NCBI RefSeq assembly: GCF_928381705.1
Contig: NZ_CAKMSR010000001.1
Location: 296,161 to 360,160, forward strand
DNA from: Rothia nasimurium
GTDB taxonomy: Bacteria; Actinomycetota; Actinomycetes; Actinomycetales; Micrococcaceae
Direction: 5' to 3'
DNA: 64,000 nucleotides
The stretch's first letter is position 1; each line of letters begins with the position of its first letter. A program made the position numbers and the translations under genes. The notes beneath the pieces are model-generated. The model saw only the letters and a list, made by a program, of their open reading frames with translations. It was not told the origin of the DNA and made no database searches. Shown piece by piece: positions 25,443-33,933 of the stretch.

Positions 25443-26345
25443 TTACCCGGCGAGCGCTTGAAGCACAGCATGGTAGCTCTCATCGGTGAGGGCTCCGCGG
25501 CTGTGGGCGCGTTCGGCGGTGGCGCGGGCGAGGGCCAGGTAGGCGGCCTTGATGTCGTCTGCGTTTTCTTCGAGGGCGTAGCTGGCGAGGGTTTGGGCGT
25601 GGGCGGCTACGGTGTGGGCGTCTCCGCGGGCGACGGGGCCGGTGAGGGCGCTATCGCCGTTGGCGAGGGCGTTGTCGAGGGAGGCTCTGAGGAGCGGTTC
25701 GATGTAGCGGGCCGGGTTCTCGATGCCGATGGAGGCCAGGATTTGGAGGGCCTGGCCGGTGATGGTGACCAGGTGGTTGGATCCGTGGGCGAGGGCTGCG
25801 TGGTAGAGGGGGCGGTCGCCTTCGGCGATGAGGACGGGCTCTCCCCCCATCTCAACGACCAGGGCCTGGGCGATGGGGGTGAAGGGGGCTGGGCCGGTGA
25901 CGCCGAAGCTGGTGTTGGCTAGGCGGGGCAGGTCAAGGGAGAGGCCGGTGAAGGTCATGGCCGGGTGGATGGCGAGGCCGATAGCTCCCTGAGCGGTGGC
26001 GGGAGCAAGGACGGAGGTGCCGTGCCGCCCTGAGGTGTGGATGAGGATTTGCCCGGGGCGCCAGCCATCGGTTTCGGCTATACCTTTGACCAGGTCGGGT
26101 AGGGCGTCGTCGGGTACGGCCAGGAGCACCACTTCACTGGTGGTAATGATCTCTGGGATGGTGGAGACGGGGACGCCGGGGAGCAGAGCCTCAGCCCGGG
26201 TACGGGAGGCTTCTGAGACGGCATGGACGCCGGTGATCAGGTGCCCAGCGGCACGGAGGGCTGCGCCGAGCACGGCCCCCACCTTGCCTGCTGATATCAC
26301 GCCGATGCCCAGGCGGGCGGGCTTAAGATGGTTGCTGGTTTGCAC
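25443..26345 (-). CDS. Rossmann-fold DUF2520 protein, panC neighbour
   Basis: A 300-residue oxidoreductase-like protein. The N-terminal NAD(P)-binding domain opens with GVISAGKVGAVLGAAL (glycine-rich loop), with VVLLAVPDDALPDLV and a HTSGRHG block as in ketopantoate-reductase-like folds. The C-terminal DUF2520 helical domain (about 145-290) has LYHAALAHGSNHLVTI. Genes of this family commonly sit beside panC in actinobacteria (Rv3603c). A role as ketopantoate reductase or in a related pantothenate step is an inference from context. GTG start with AAAGGTG upstream. Confidence 0.8.
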   Translation of the reverse strand: MQTSNHLKPARLGIGVISAGKVGAVLGAALRAAGHLITGVHAVSEASRTRAEALLPGVPVSTIPEIITTSEVVLLAVPDDALPDLVKGIAETDGWRPGQILIHTSGRHGTSVLAPATAQGAIGLAIHPAMTFTGLSLDLPRLANTSFGVTGPAPFTPIAQALVVEMGGEPVLIAEGDRPLYHAALAHGSNHLVTITGQALQILASIGIENPARYIEPLLRASLDNALANGDSALTGPVARGDAHTVAAHAQTLASYALEENADDIKAAYLALARATAERAHSRGALTDESYHAVLQALAG

Positions 26346-26397
26346 GGGGCACCTTTCTGTCTGCGTCCTGCCTGCTTAGTTTACCGGGGGCCGTCTC

Positions 26398-27774
26398 TTA
26401 CCGGGTACGGCCTTTACTGTAGTGCTGCCCAAGACGCCACAGGCAGAAGGCTAGGGGGATAAGTAGCCCTTGAATAGTGCCACTAAAAACAGCCAGCGCA
26501 ACTACCCCAATCTGAAAAGCAACGGTACCCGCAGCTACCAGAGGCTGAACCGGAACTACTAATCCCGACGGTAGGGCAACGACAAGGCTATAGTCGTATT
26601 CCTGTAGAGGGTCAGTCTCTCCTAGTGCCACGGCAATCCCGAAAAAGAGAGCAGCGCCCGTAATAGTGCCCGGAAGCTGAAAGATGATGGTCATTGCCAC
26701 GGCATAGATGACCGTAGCAACACCAGCGCCCACGATAAACCCCAACAAGGTTGAAAAATAAGGAGCTGTAAGCCACTGCCGAAGAGGCAGCTGTGCTGAC
26801 CATTCCCGCGGTAGCCAGCGGTAGAAGAAGGCAATCAACCAGACACCTACAATCGTTACGATACCGATGCCAGATGCTCCGAAACCGACCCCCACAAAGA
26901 TTCCCAGAGGGATACTCAGTAGGGTAATGAGAACGAGCGGGGCCAGGCTATCAGCTAAAGCAGCCAGCGATAGAAGGTAAGAACGGGAGTTCACAAGTTT
27001 TCTGCGGAAGGTACCGCTCTGCCCACCATAGTAGCGGTAACCCTGTGCTCCGCTGAGATTACGGACGGCGTATAGAAGCAGCGTACTTCTCCCAAACCCC
27101 TGAGTAGCAGCAACCCGTTCCAGAGGACTATTCTGAGCTGAAATAACGAGCACAAGCGTTCCAAGTATTCCGAGGAACAGAACAAGCGCTCCAAGACCGT
27201 AAATTAAAGCAACGTTTGCACTTACGACTGAGTCGGTGGTCGTAGCGATGAGCAATAGAAAACCCGTAACCGCTGCCAGACCTGCCCAAGCCAAAAGAGA
27301 CTTCAGCCGTCCCAGTAGCTGCGCCGCAGCCACACCGTGCAGCATAAGCACCCCAAATGCTACAGCGCCCAGCGCCGTTCCCACCAACCAAGTCACCGAG
27401 AGCGGCGCAAAGATAGTCGCTAGCATTACGGAGAGCAGGGCCCACGCGCCTAAAGCAACCCATATAGCCCGAAAATGCCAGGGGTTACGGCTGGGATATG
27501 AAAGTCCAGAGTAACGCCAAAAGAGTTCAGCCGGCGAGTAAGCCAGCGGTCCCAACTGATAAAAGAGCCAGACTAGCCCAGCTCCTGCAATCAGCAGACC
27601 GCCCATAAAGAAACCGGGCGCTTGGAAATCTTCTAATGTGAAATATAGGTAGGAGCCTCGAACCTGACGCAGGGAGACGCTGAATGACCCTGCAAGAGCA
27701 AGCCAGAAAACCAGGTAGAAAAATACCTTATAGACCGCACCGAGCCGGTACCCCAGCGTCCTGAGCGCTACCAT
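26398..27774 (-). CDS. multi-pass ABC-type permease partner (DUF6297-like)
   Basis: 458 residues with about 12 hydrophobic segments, basic loops and no recognisable catalytic motif. It overlaps the ABC ATPase gene by 7 bp and is the last gene of a four-gene operon (two PH-domain proteins, ATPase, permease). It is probably the membrane half of an exporter. Assignment to DUF6297 is from memory of the domain pairing and is uncertain. Base composition is visibly less GC-rich than that of neighbouring core genes. Confidence 0.65.
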   Translation of the reverse strand: MVALRTLGYRLGAVYKVFFYLVFWLALAGSFSVSLRQVRGSYLYFTLEDFQAPGFFMGGLLIAGAGLVWLFYQLGPLAYSPAELFWRYSGLSYPSRNPWHFRAIWVALGAWALLSVMLATIFAPLSVTWLVGTALGAVAFGVLMLHGVAAAQLLGRLKSLLAWAGLAAVTGFLLLIATTTDSVVSANVALIYGLGALVLFLGILGTLVLVISAQNSPLERVAATQGFGRSTLLLYAVRNLSGAQGYRYYGGQSGTFRRKLVNSRSYLLSLAALADSLAPLVLITLLSIPLGIFVGVGFGASGIGIVTIVGVWLIAFFYRWLPREWSAQLPLRQWLTAPYFSTLLGFIVGAGVATVIYAVAMTIIFQLPGTITGAALFFGIAVALGETDPLQEYDYSLVVALPSGLVVPVQPLVAAGTVAFQIGVVALAVFSGTIQGLLIPLAFCLWRLGQHYSKGRTR

Positions 27775-28472
27775 GCGTTCTCGGCCCCTAGACCAAGCCC
27801 ATCAGTCTCCAACGGAAACACCAAATTTTTAGTTCCTGGCAACGCGTTAAGCGCCGGGTCATGTGTGGCTATACAAACCGCTGCCCCAGCAGAGACTGTA
27901 GACTCCGCCCACTGAGCAATCCACTGCACTCCAGCAGTATCAAGACGCTTTTCTGGCTCGTCCAAAAAGTAGTAACGGGCAGGACGGAGCAATAAGGACG
28001 CAAGGCGGGAGCGTTGCTCCTGGCCAGAGCTCAGGGTGTGTGGTTCTCTGTCATAAGCCTGGGGTACTCCAAGTTCTCCTAGCGCCTGACGCACGCTCAT
28101 ACGCTGAGAAGAAGTCATGCCCAGCTTTTGAGCGATCTTAGGGCCTTCATCGGCCAGTATTTCAAGATGCTGCCCTACGGTTAGGCCGGGAAGCCACCCC
28201 AGCGCGTCGTTGAGCCCAAAAACCTGTAAACGGAAGGCCTCAGACGCAGAGGTCACCGGTACTCCATCGATGAGCACCTGCCCTTCGGTTAAATCCTGAT
28301 GCAGAAGAAGACAGCTCATGAGGGTCGACTTACCGGAACCGTTAGGGCCAGTCAAAGTGTAATACACTCCTGGCTCCAGCATGACAGAAGCACCAGAGAA
28401 AATAACATTTTCGTCAAAGGCTTTGGCCCCCTGATTTAGTTGAAGCGCAGGAACCTTTGTAGGTAAACCCAT
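27768..28472 (-). CDS. ABC transporter ATP-binding protein
   Basis: 234 residues: Walker A GPNGSGKST near 40, a signature of the form LSSGQEQRSRLASLL near 146 (SSGQ instead of SGGQ), and Walker B YYFLDEPEKRLD near 170, followed by an H-loop in ATHDPALNAL. It is coupled by overlapping stop/start (TGATG) to the upstream PH-domain gene and overlaps the permease gene by 7 bp. Substrate unknown; export of, or protection from, membrane-active compounds is inferred from the PH-protein context. Confidence 0.85.
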   Translation of the reverse strand: MGLPTKVPALQLNQGAKAFDENVIFSGASVMLEPGVYYTLTGPNGSGKSTLMSCLLLHQDLTEGQVLIDGVPVTSASEAFRLQVFGLNDALGWLPGLTVGQHLEILADEGPKIAQKLGMTSSQRMSVRQALGELGVPQAYDREPHTLSSGQEQRSRLASLLLRPARYYFLDEPEKRLDTAGVQWIAQWAESTVSAGAAVCIATHDPALNALPGTKNLVFPLETDGLGLGAENAW

Positions 28473-30127
28473 CAGTTTCCTATCTCAGTATCGGGCAGAG
28501 GTAGGAGCTCGTAGGGCGGGAGCTGCGAAGAGGTACCGGAGACTTTCCCGGCCTCCGCAGATGTCGGCACCGGCGCAGGTGCAACCCCCAGCTGGGCCAG
28601 ACGGACGGTCAGGGCGCGGGCGACCTCGGCGTCCGCGTTATGCACTGCGGTAGACAGGGCTCCCCCGGCAACCCGCAACGACAGGTGAGCTAGCCCAGCC
28701 CGCTTCTGTAGGGGCCCCTGGCTCAGTTCAAGGCTCTGCACCTTGAGGTGCGGAACAAAGGAGAGGCGGCGCACCCAACGACCTGACCTCACCAGCAGGA
28801 GCAGGGGTGTTACCGCGAAGCCGTTGCGGCGGTAGGTCAGGGGGTCAAACCAGCGGGCGGACGCCGGGGAGACCGTAAAGTCCTGTTCTGCGCCGCTACC
28901 TGCCAAACCGGCCATGAGCTGGGCAGGCGAAACACCACCGTCCTGCTGGGCCGGCACCACCAGGGGTAGCACCCGCATCACGTCATCAAGGATGCCCACA
29001 GGGAGCAGCTCCCCGGCGAACTCGCCCTGGTCGCCGGTCTTGCCCAGCAGGGTCACCTTGACCCGGTACCAGCCGGTTATACGCCAGAGCAGGGGCTGCT
29101 CCACCGAAATACGCTGAACGCGCCCCTCGGGTAGGGTCTGGGTGGTGGTATCGGTAAAGCCAAAGCGGGTTTTCAGCCCGTCCGGGCTGGTAGAGAGTGA
29201 AAAGTTAAAACCGGTGTTAAAGCGCTTCCAGGTGCTCGAGACGATAGCCAGGATAACAGCCGCGTTCGAGGCAAATATAGCGCCCAAGGACATCTCTGCC
29301 CAGAGCATGAGACCGCCCAAGCTCAGCAGGAAGAGAAGACCCACAAGCCAGCCCAGGCTCAGCACCATGGACCCTAATAACCGCGCTACCGGTACCTTGA
29401 CAATCAGCTGCTCGCCGGCATCCTTAACCCCCAGAAAATTCTCAGTGAGGTGGTCACCCAGGCGGTCTGCAATATCGCGGTGGGCAGGTTGGTCAACAGG
29501 GGCGGACGCCGCCGGGGAGGTTTCTGACCCTGCCTTGAGGGTGCGTACCTGAGCCAGTAGCTGCTCGCGCAGGGAGCGGGCCTCGGAGTACTTGAGGAAC
29601 TGGACGCGCAGGGCTGAGGAATCACCGTCTGCTACATCGAATTTAAGCTCAGCTAAGCCCAGTAAGCGGGCCATGAGCGGGCGGTTCACGTCGATGGACT
29701 GCACACGGTCCAGCCGGGCTTTGCGCTCGGTTTTGAAGAGCATGCCGCTCTTGATGTAGACATTGCGGTCATCCACGGCAAAACGGTAAAAGAACCAGGT
29801 GGAGAGAAAGGGCAGCAAAAGGAGCAGGAAGAAGACGGCCAGCACTCCCAGGAACCAGAAGCCCCCGAAGATGCTCGTCCAGGAGAGAAAGACGGTATCT
29901 GGCGGGCCGCTCTGCCCAAGTTCGCGCAGGTCAAGGGGTTCTTCGCCGGTGAAGAGGTCGTCAACCAGGTTGTTCGCGATGGTGTAGATGAAAACGACGA
30001 TAATCAGCCAGGCCCGTACCAGGGGTGAGAGCGGGTGGGCTCGGCGCCAGGTGAGGGCGGCTTCTTCGCGGGCGGTGATATCGGTGGAAACAGCCGGGGA
30101 TTCTGAAGTGGGTACCTGTTCGCTCAT
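28472..30127 (-). CDS. large bacterial PH-domain membrane protein (YdbT-like)
   Basis: 551 residues: an N-terminal pair of membrane helices (about 38-60 and 90-115), a first bPH2 domain (FAVDDRNVYIKSGMLFKTERKARLD...), a second helix pair near 250-290 followed by a second PH domain, and a third helical/PH-like region near 430-500. The family resembles B. subtilis YdbT, whose gene pair ydbST contributes to resistance against foreign antimicrobial peptides. The start immediately follows the stop of the smaller PH gene. GC-rich, unlike the permease at the operon's end. Confidence 0.8.
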   Translation of the reverse strand: MSEQVPTSESPAVSTDITAREEAALTWRRAHPLSPLVRAWLIIVVFIYTIANNLVDDLFTGEEPLDLRELGQSGPPDTVFLSWTSIFGGFWFLGVLAVFFLLLLLPFLSTWFFYRFAVDDRNVYIKSGMLFKTERKARLDRVQSIDVNRPLMARLLGLAELKFDVADGDSSALRVQFLKYSEARSLREQLLAQVRTLKAGSETSPAASAPVDQPAHRDIADRLGDHLTENFLGVKDAGEQLIVKVPVARLLGSMVLSLGWLVGLLFLLSLGGLMLWAEMSLGAIFASNAAVILAIVSSTWKRFNTGFNFSLSTSPDGLKTRFGFTDTTTQTLPEGRVQRISVEQPLLWRITGWYRVKVTLLGKTGDQGEFAGELLPVGILDDVMRVLPLVVPAQQDGGVSPAQLMAGLAGSGAEQDFTVSPASARWFDPLTYRRNGFAVTPLLLLVRSGRWVRRLSFVPHLKVQSLELSQGPLQKRAGLAHLSLRVAGGALSTAVHNADAEVARALTVRLAQLGVAPAPVPTSAEAGKVSGTSSQLPPYELLPLPDTEIGN

Positions 30128-30685
30128 TTAGAGGCCCGCCATTCTGGCGTCCGACAGGTCAGTGAGAACCTCGCGCAGTTGGTCAGCATCGTTCTTGGCC
30201 AGGCCCGGAATGGTGATGCTGTTCGCCGCGGTTTTTACCTCGACGCTGGCCAGGGAGAGCGCGTTTTCAAGGGGGCCGGAGGAAACATCGACGTACTGGA
30301 TACGGCCGTAGGGCACGGCGGTGACCGAGCGGAAGAGCAGGCCAGAACGCTTGAGCAGGTGGTCAGCGCGTTCGCTGTAGCCGATTGCCTGCACCCGGCG
30401 CTTGACCAGCACCAGAGCCCACAGACGCCAGATCAGCACCAGACCGAACAGACCCCAGTAGGCCCAGGGCGCCCAGTTCCAGCTCTTGACCAGGAGGGTC
30501 ATTATCAGAGGCAGGGAGGCCAGCCCCAACAGAATGAGAGACCAGATCAAAGAGGTAATGAGCTTAACCCGAACGTACTTGGGCGAGACCCGCTTCCAGC
30601 TGACCTCGGGCAGATCTATAGTCTGCTTGCCCAGGCCATCCAGGTCGAGTGGGGGCAGGGTAGGTGTAAATTGCGGCTCATTCAT
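30128..30685 (-). CDS. small bacterial PH-domain membrane protein (YdbS-like)
   Basis: 185 residues: two adjacent membrane helices (about 42-85) followed by a bPH2 domain with the family core SERADHLLKRSGLLFRSVTAVPYGRIQYVDV (described over residues 100-135). It partners the 551-residue PH protein that begins at the next base. First gene of the PH/ABC operon. Confidence 0.82.
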   Translation of the reverse strand: MNEPQFTPTLPPLDLDGLGKQTIDLPEVSWKRVSPKYVRVKLITSLIWSLILLGLASLPLIMTLLVKSWNWAPWAYWGLFGLVLIWRLWALVLVKRRVQAIGYSERADHLLKRSGLLFRSVTAVPYGRIQYVDVSSGPLENALSLASVEVKTAANSITIPGLAKNDADQLREVLTDLSDARMAGL

Positions 30686-30768
30686 GGTGCTCTCTCGTTA
30701 CGTATCCGTATCAAACTGTGGTCTACACCATTATGGCACGGAGGGAAAGCCTGCCTAAACCTTACCGG

Positions 30769-31296
30769 CTAGGAAGAAGAGTCCGGCTTATTGCGAGCCA
30801 GGGGACCGGTCTGCGGGCGGGCCCCGCCGACCCCACCACCGGCGTCCTCATCCCCCGGAGGTACCTTGCACCAGTTCTCGGCGACGATACCGGCAACCAG
30901 CATCACCAGGCCGCCGGCGAGGGCAAGCAGGCTCTCGATGAGAGGTTGGGCGGTGGCCCGGGCGGACGCCAGCCCCACCTGGTAGACCACAATCGCTACC
31001 TGCCAGCCGCCGACCAGGGCGCCAGTGAGGGCCAGGGCCTGGGCGAAGACAGCAACCCGGGCGGCCATGAGGGGGTTCATGGAACCGGCGTTCTTACGGG
31101 TCTCCACCCGGCTATACCGGTAGACCTGCCGGGCGAAGTAGAGGGCCAGACCTGCCAGGATGAGGGCAGCGAGCAGAGTGAGGGCGGGCAGGGACAGCTC
31201 GGGGCCGCCTGACTGAATACTCAGGAGATTGAGGACCGCCCCGCTTGCAACGCCTACACCCGCTAAGAGTGCAAGGGCCCGGCTTCGCAGTTTCAC
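30769..31296 (-). CDS. DUF3180 membrane protein, end of folate operon
   Basis: A 175-residue membrane protein with four hydrophobic segments (about 7-28, 33-55, 85-108, 125-145) and a Pro/Gly-rich tail. It corresponds in position to Rv3605c, next to folK. Its ATG overlaps the folK stop (4 bp). Function unknown; conservation of this linkage suggests a role tied to folate or envelope maintenance. Confidence 0.8.
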   Translation of the reverse strand: MKLRSRALALLAGVGVASGAVLNLLSIQSGGPELSLPALTLLAALILAGLALYFARQVYRYSRVETRKNAGSMNPLMAARVAVFAQALALTGALVGGWQVAIVVYQVGLASARATAQPLIESLLALAGGLVMLVAGIVAENWCKVPPGDEDAGGGVGGARPQTGPLARNKPDSSS

Positions 31297-31799
31297 GCGC
31301 AGACCACCGGGGCAGGGTGGAACTCGCGGATGCCACCGGCATCCGCTGCGTCATCTGCCAGCTGGCGTACTGATGAGCCGAGGAGCAGGGCTGAGGGGTC
31401 CATGCGGGCCCAGGGCTCCAGAACAAAGGCGCGTTCAGCGGCGCGCGGGTGGGGCAGGGTGAGGTCGGGGTCGTCCATCTCAAGTGAGGCGATATCGATG
31501 ATGTCGATGTCGAGGGTGCGCGGGCCCCAGCGGACGTCGCGGGTGCGGTGGTGCTTCTGCTCAATCTGCTGGGTGTATTCCAGTAGCAGGAAGGGGCGCA
31601 GGCTGGTCTCAATCTCGACCACCATGTTGGCGTAATCGGGCTGGCCAGCCGGGCCGCCTACTGGTGCCGTGATAGCGATAGGGGAAATCTTGGTTACCGC
31701 GATTTTCTCGTGGGAGCAGATATCACCAATCGCCTTGATGAGGGTGTCTTCGCTATCGCCCAGGTTAGAGCCCAGGGCAAGGATCGCTTTAACCGGCAT
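31293..31799 (-). CDS. folK: 2-amino-4-hydroxy-6-hydroxymethyldihydropteridine pyrophosphokinase
   Basis: Transfers pyrophosphate from ATP to 6-hydroxymethyl-7,8-dihydropterin; 168 residues. LGSNLGDSEDTL at the N-terminus, RDVRWGPRTLDIDII near 89-103 and the downstream LPHPRAAERAFVLEP block are the HPPK signatures. It overlaps folB by 11 bp and DUF3180 by 4 bp. Confidence 0.96.
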   Translation of the reverse strand: MPVKAILALGSNLGDSEDTLIKAIGDICSHEKIAVTKISPIAITAPVGGPAGQPDYANMVVEIETSLRPFLLLEYTQQIEQKHHRTRDVRWGPRTLDIDIIDIASLEMDDPDLTLPHPRAAERAFVLEPWARMDPSALLLGSSVRQLADDAADAGGIREFHPAPVVCA

Positions 31800-32199
31800 G
31801 CTTCTCCCTAAAAATCGTCACCGACACATCAGCGAAGGTCACCTCGATAGGGGCCTTGGGCTTGTGCACGGTTAGTTCAACCGCGAGCAGGGGGAACTTC
31901 TCGAGCACAGCAGTAGCGATATGCTCGGCCAGGGTTTCGATGAGGTCGAGGGATTCACCGGTTACGATTTCGCGGATTACCTCTGCTACTTCGGCGTAGT
32001 TGACGGTGTGCGCGACGTTGTCGGTGGCGGCAGCCTGGGTGAAGTCCGTGAACATGGTGATATCGACGAAGAAGGGCTGCCCGGTCTGCTTCTCAGAGTC
32101 GAGCACGCCGTGGTAGCCCACGCTACCCACGCCAGTGAGCGTAATGCGGTCGGTACGGGAGTAATCTCGTTGGCCCGACGATGAGCTGTGATCGTGCAT
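31789..32199 (-). CDS. folB: dihydroneopterin aldolase
   Basis: Cleaves dihydroneopterin to the FolK substrate; 136 residues. GVLDSEKQTGQPFFVDITMF carries the conserved Glu and substrate-site strand, and TVNYAEVAEVI the conserved Tyr. The ATG at 32199 is preferred over the in-frame GTG at 32205 because AAAGG then has a 5-nt spacing. A 267-bp interval separates it from folP. Confidence 0.93.
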   Translation of the reverse strand: MHDHSSSSGQRDYSRTDRITLTGVGSVGYHGVLDSEKQTGQPFFVDITMFTDFTQAAATDNVAHTVNYAEVAEVIREIVTGESLDLIETLAEHIATAVLEKFPLLAVELTVHKPKAPIEVTFADVSVTIFREKHAG

Positions 32200-32466
32200 G
32201 GTCACCTTTCACCGAGTCTGGTTCACCGGTGGTAGTTCAGGGTTGAAGCGCCGGTGCTTTGTAGCCATTATCCACGCCCTGAGGGCACTGCCCGGTGACC
32301 GCTGTGTGTGCCCTTAGACATACCTAAAGACAGCCTCACCCGGGCATTTGTTGGAAAAAGCGGTAGTTAAGCGGGCCTAAAGTACAACCTCTAAAGCGCT
32401 TAAAGTCACAAAGACATTTTCATTTATGACGCTTCTGTGTCGCACCCGGCTACAGCCCAGCTACCG

Positions 32467-33360
32467 CTAGCGGGCGGACGCCTGCCGCCAGGCTGCGCGC
32501 ACGGCCAGGGCGTCGGCGGTCGCCTGCACATTGTGGACGCGCACGGCCCAGGCTCCTGCCTCAGCCGCCATCACCGAAAGGGCTGCGCTGGCAACATCCC
32601 GTTCAGTAGCCGGGCGCTCAGTAACCTGCTCTACCGGCAGGCCGGAGGCTGCGGCGTCCTGATCCTGCAAAAGCCGGGCGATAAAGCGCTTGCGGGAACC
32701 AGCCACCAGCACCCGGTGTCCCCCAGCTGCCAGGGCCTGCAGACCCGCTAAAATCTGCCAGTTTTGCTCCCCCTGTTTAGCGAAGCCGGGGCCCGGGTCC
32801 AGAATGATCTGCTCGGGAGCCACTCCCCCGGTGATGAGCCGCTCGCGCAGGGTAAAGAGCTCGCTAAAGACCTCACCGGCAACATCGGTGTAGACGGCCT
32901 GGGAGTCCATGGTGATGGAGGTACCGCGCGAGTGCATGAGAATGTAGGGCACACCCAGCTCCGCGACAGTCTCAATCATGTCTTCGCGCAGGTTCATGCC
33001 GGCAACGTCGTTGATGATGTGGGCACCAGCTGCCACAGCGGCGCGGGCGGTTTCGGGGTTGAGGGTATCAACCGACATGACGATATTTTCAGCAGCTAAA
33101 GCTTCTATGACGGGCAGGACGCGGCGCTGCTCCTCAGCCAGCGGCACCCGGGTAGCGCCGGAACGGGTGGACTCCCCTCCCACATCGATGATGTCTGCCC
33201 CCTGGGCAACCAGGGCCTTGGCGTGCGCAACTGCCGTGGCGGCGTCCGCGTGCAGACCCCCGTCAGAGAAGGAATCGGGAGTGACGTTGAGAATACCCAT
33301 AATCAGGGTGCGGTCGGTCGGCAGGTTGTCGTAGGATCCGTGCGCGTGGGGAAGAGTCAT
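32467..33360 (-). CDS. folP: dihydropteroate synthase
   Basis: Joins the pterin pyrophosphate to p-aminobenzoate (the sulfonamide target); 297 residues. GILNVTPDSFSDGG near 22-35, DVGGESTRSGA near 59-69, LDPGPGFAKQ near 190 and the C-terminal SRKRFIARLL loop are canonical. It lies 6 bp after folE on the same strand. Confidence 0.96.
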   Translation of the reverse strand: MTLPHAHGSYDNLPTDRTLIMGILNVTPDSFSDGGLHADAATAVAHAKALVAQGADIIDVGGESTRSGATRVPLAEEQRRVLPVIEALAAENIVMSVDTLNPETARAAVAAGAHIINDVAGMNLREDMIETVAELGVPYILMHSRGTSITMDSQAVYTDVAGEVFSELFTLRERLITGGVAPEQIILDPGPGFAKQGEQNWQILAGLQALAAGGHRVLVAGSRKRFIARLLQDQDAAASGLPVEQVTERPATERDVASAALSVMAAEAGAWAVRVHNVQATADALAVRAAWRQASAR

Positions 33361-33366
33361 GAGAAA

Positions 33367-33933
33367 TCAGGAAGCGTTGATTAGGCTCATTGCCTCGGCA
33401 CGGGTGGCGGGGTCGCGCAAGGCCCCGCGGACGGCACTCGTCACCGTCTTCGCCCCGGGCTTGCGCACACCGCGCATGGACATGCACATATGCTCAGCCT
33501 GAATCACCACAATCGCGCCGGTGGGCTGCAAATGCTCTTCGAGAGCCTCAATAACCTGGGTGGTCAGACGCTCCTGCACCTGGGGGCGCTTAGCATAGAC
33601 ATCCACCAGGCGGGCCAGCTTCGACAGACCCGTTACCTTGCCGTCACCACCGGGGATATAACCGATGTGGGCGTGCCCGAAGAAGGGCACCAAGTGGTGC
33701 TCGCAGGTCGAGTAGAAGGGAATATCCTTGACCAGAACCAGCTCGGAGTGGTCGATGTCGAAGGTCGTACCCAGAATATCTCCGGCGCTCTGGTGCAGAC
33801 CGGCAAATATCTCATCGTAGGCACGGGCCACACGGGCCGGAGTATCGAGTAGGCCGTCACGATCGGGGTCCTCGCCGATAGCCAGCAGAATCTCACGGAC
33901 GGCTGCCTCGATACGGGGCTGGTCAACTGCCAT
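33367..33933 (-). CDS. folE: GTP cyclohydrolase I
   Basis: First step of folate synthesis (GTP to dihydroneopterin triphosphate); 188 residues. Zinc ligands are in [10 protein letters not shown] (C77, H80) and EHMCMSMRG (Cys near 148). [11 protein letters not shown] is the conserved GTP-site strand. The ATG overlaps the ftsH stop by one base (TAATG). Confidence 0.97.
   Translation of the reverse strand: MAVDQPRIEAAVREILLAIGEDPDRDGLLDTPARVARAYDEIFAGLHQSAGDILGTTFDIDHSELVLVKDIPFYSTCEHHLVPFFGHAHIGYIPGGDGKVTGLSKLARLVDVYAKRPQVQERLTTQVIEALEEHLQPTGAIVVIQAEHMCMSMRGVRKPGAKTVTSAVRGALRDPATRAEAMSLINAS

Noticed and set aside
32206..32466. DtxR/IdeR-like patch (TTAGG...CTAAG) between folP and folB
   Set aside because: Only a partial match to the 19-bp iron box and no reason for iron control of folB; treated as chance.
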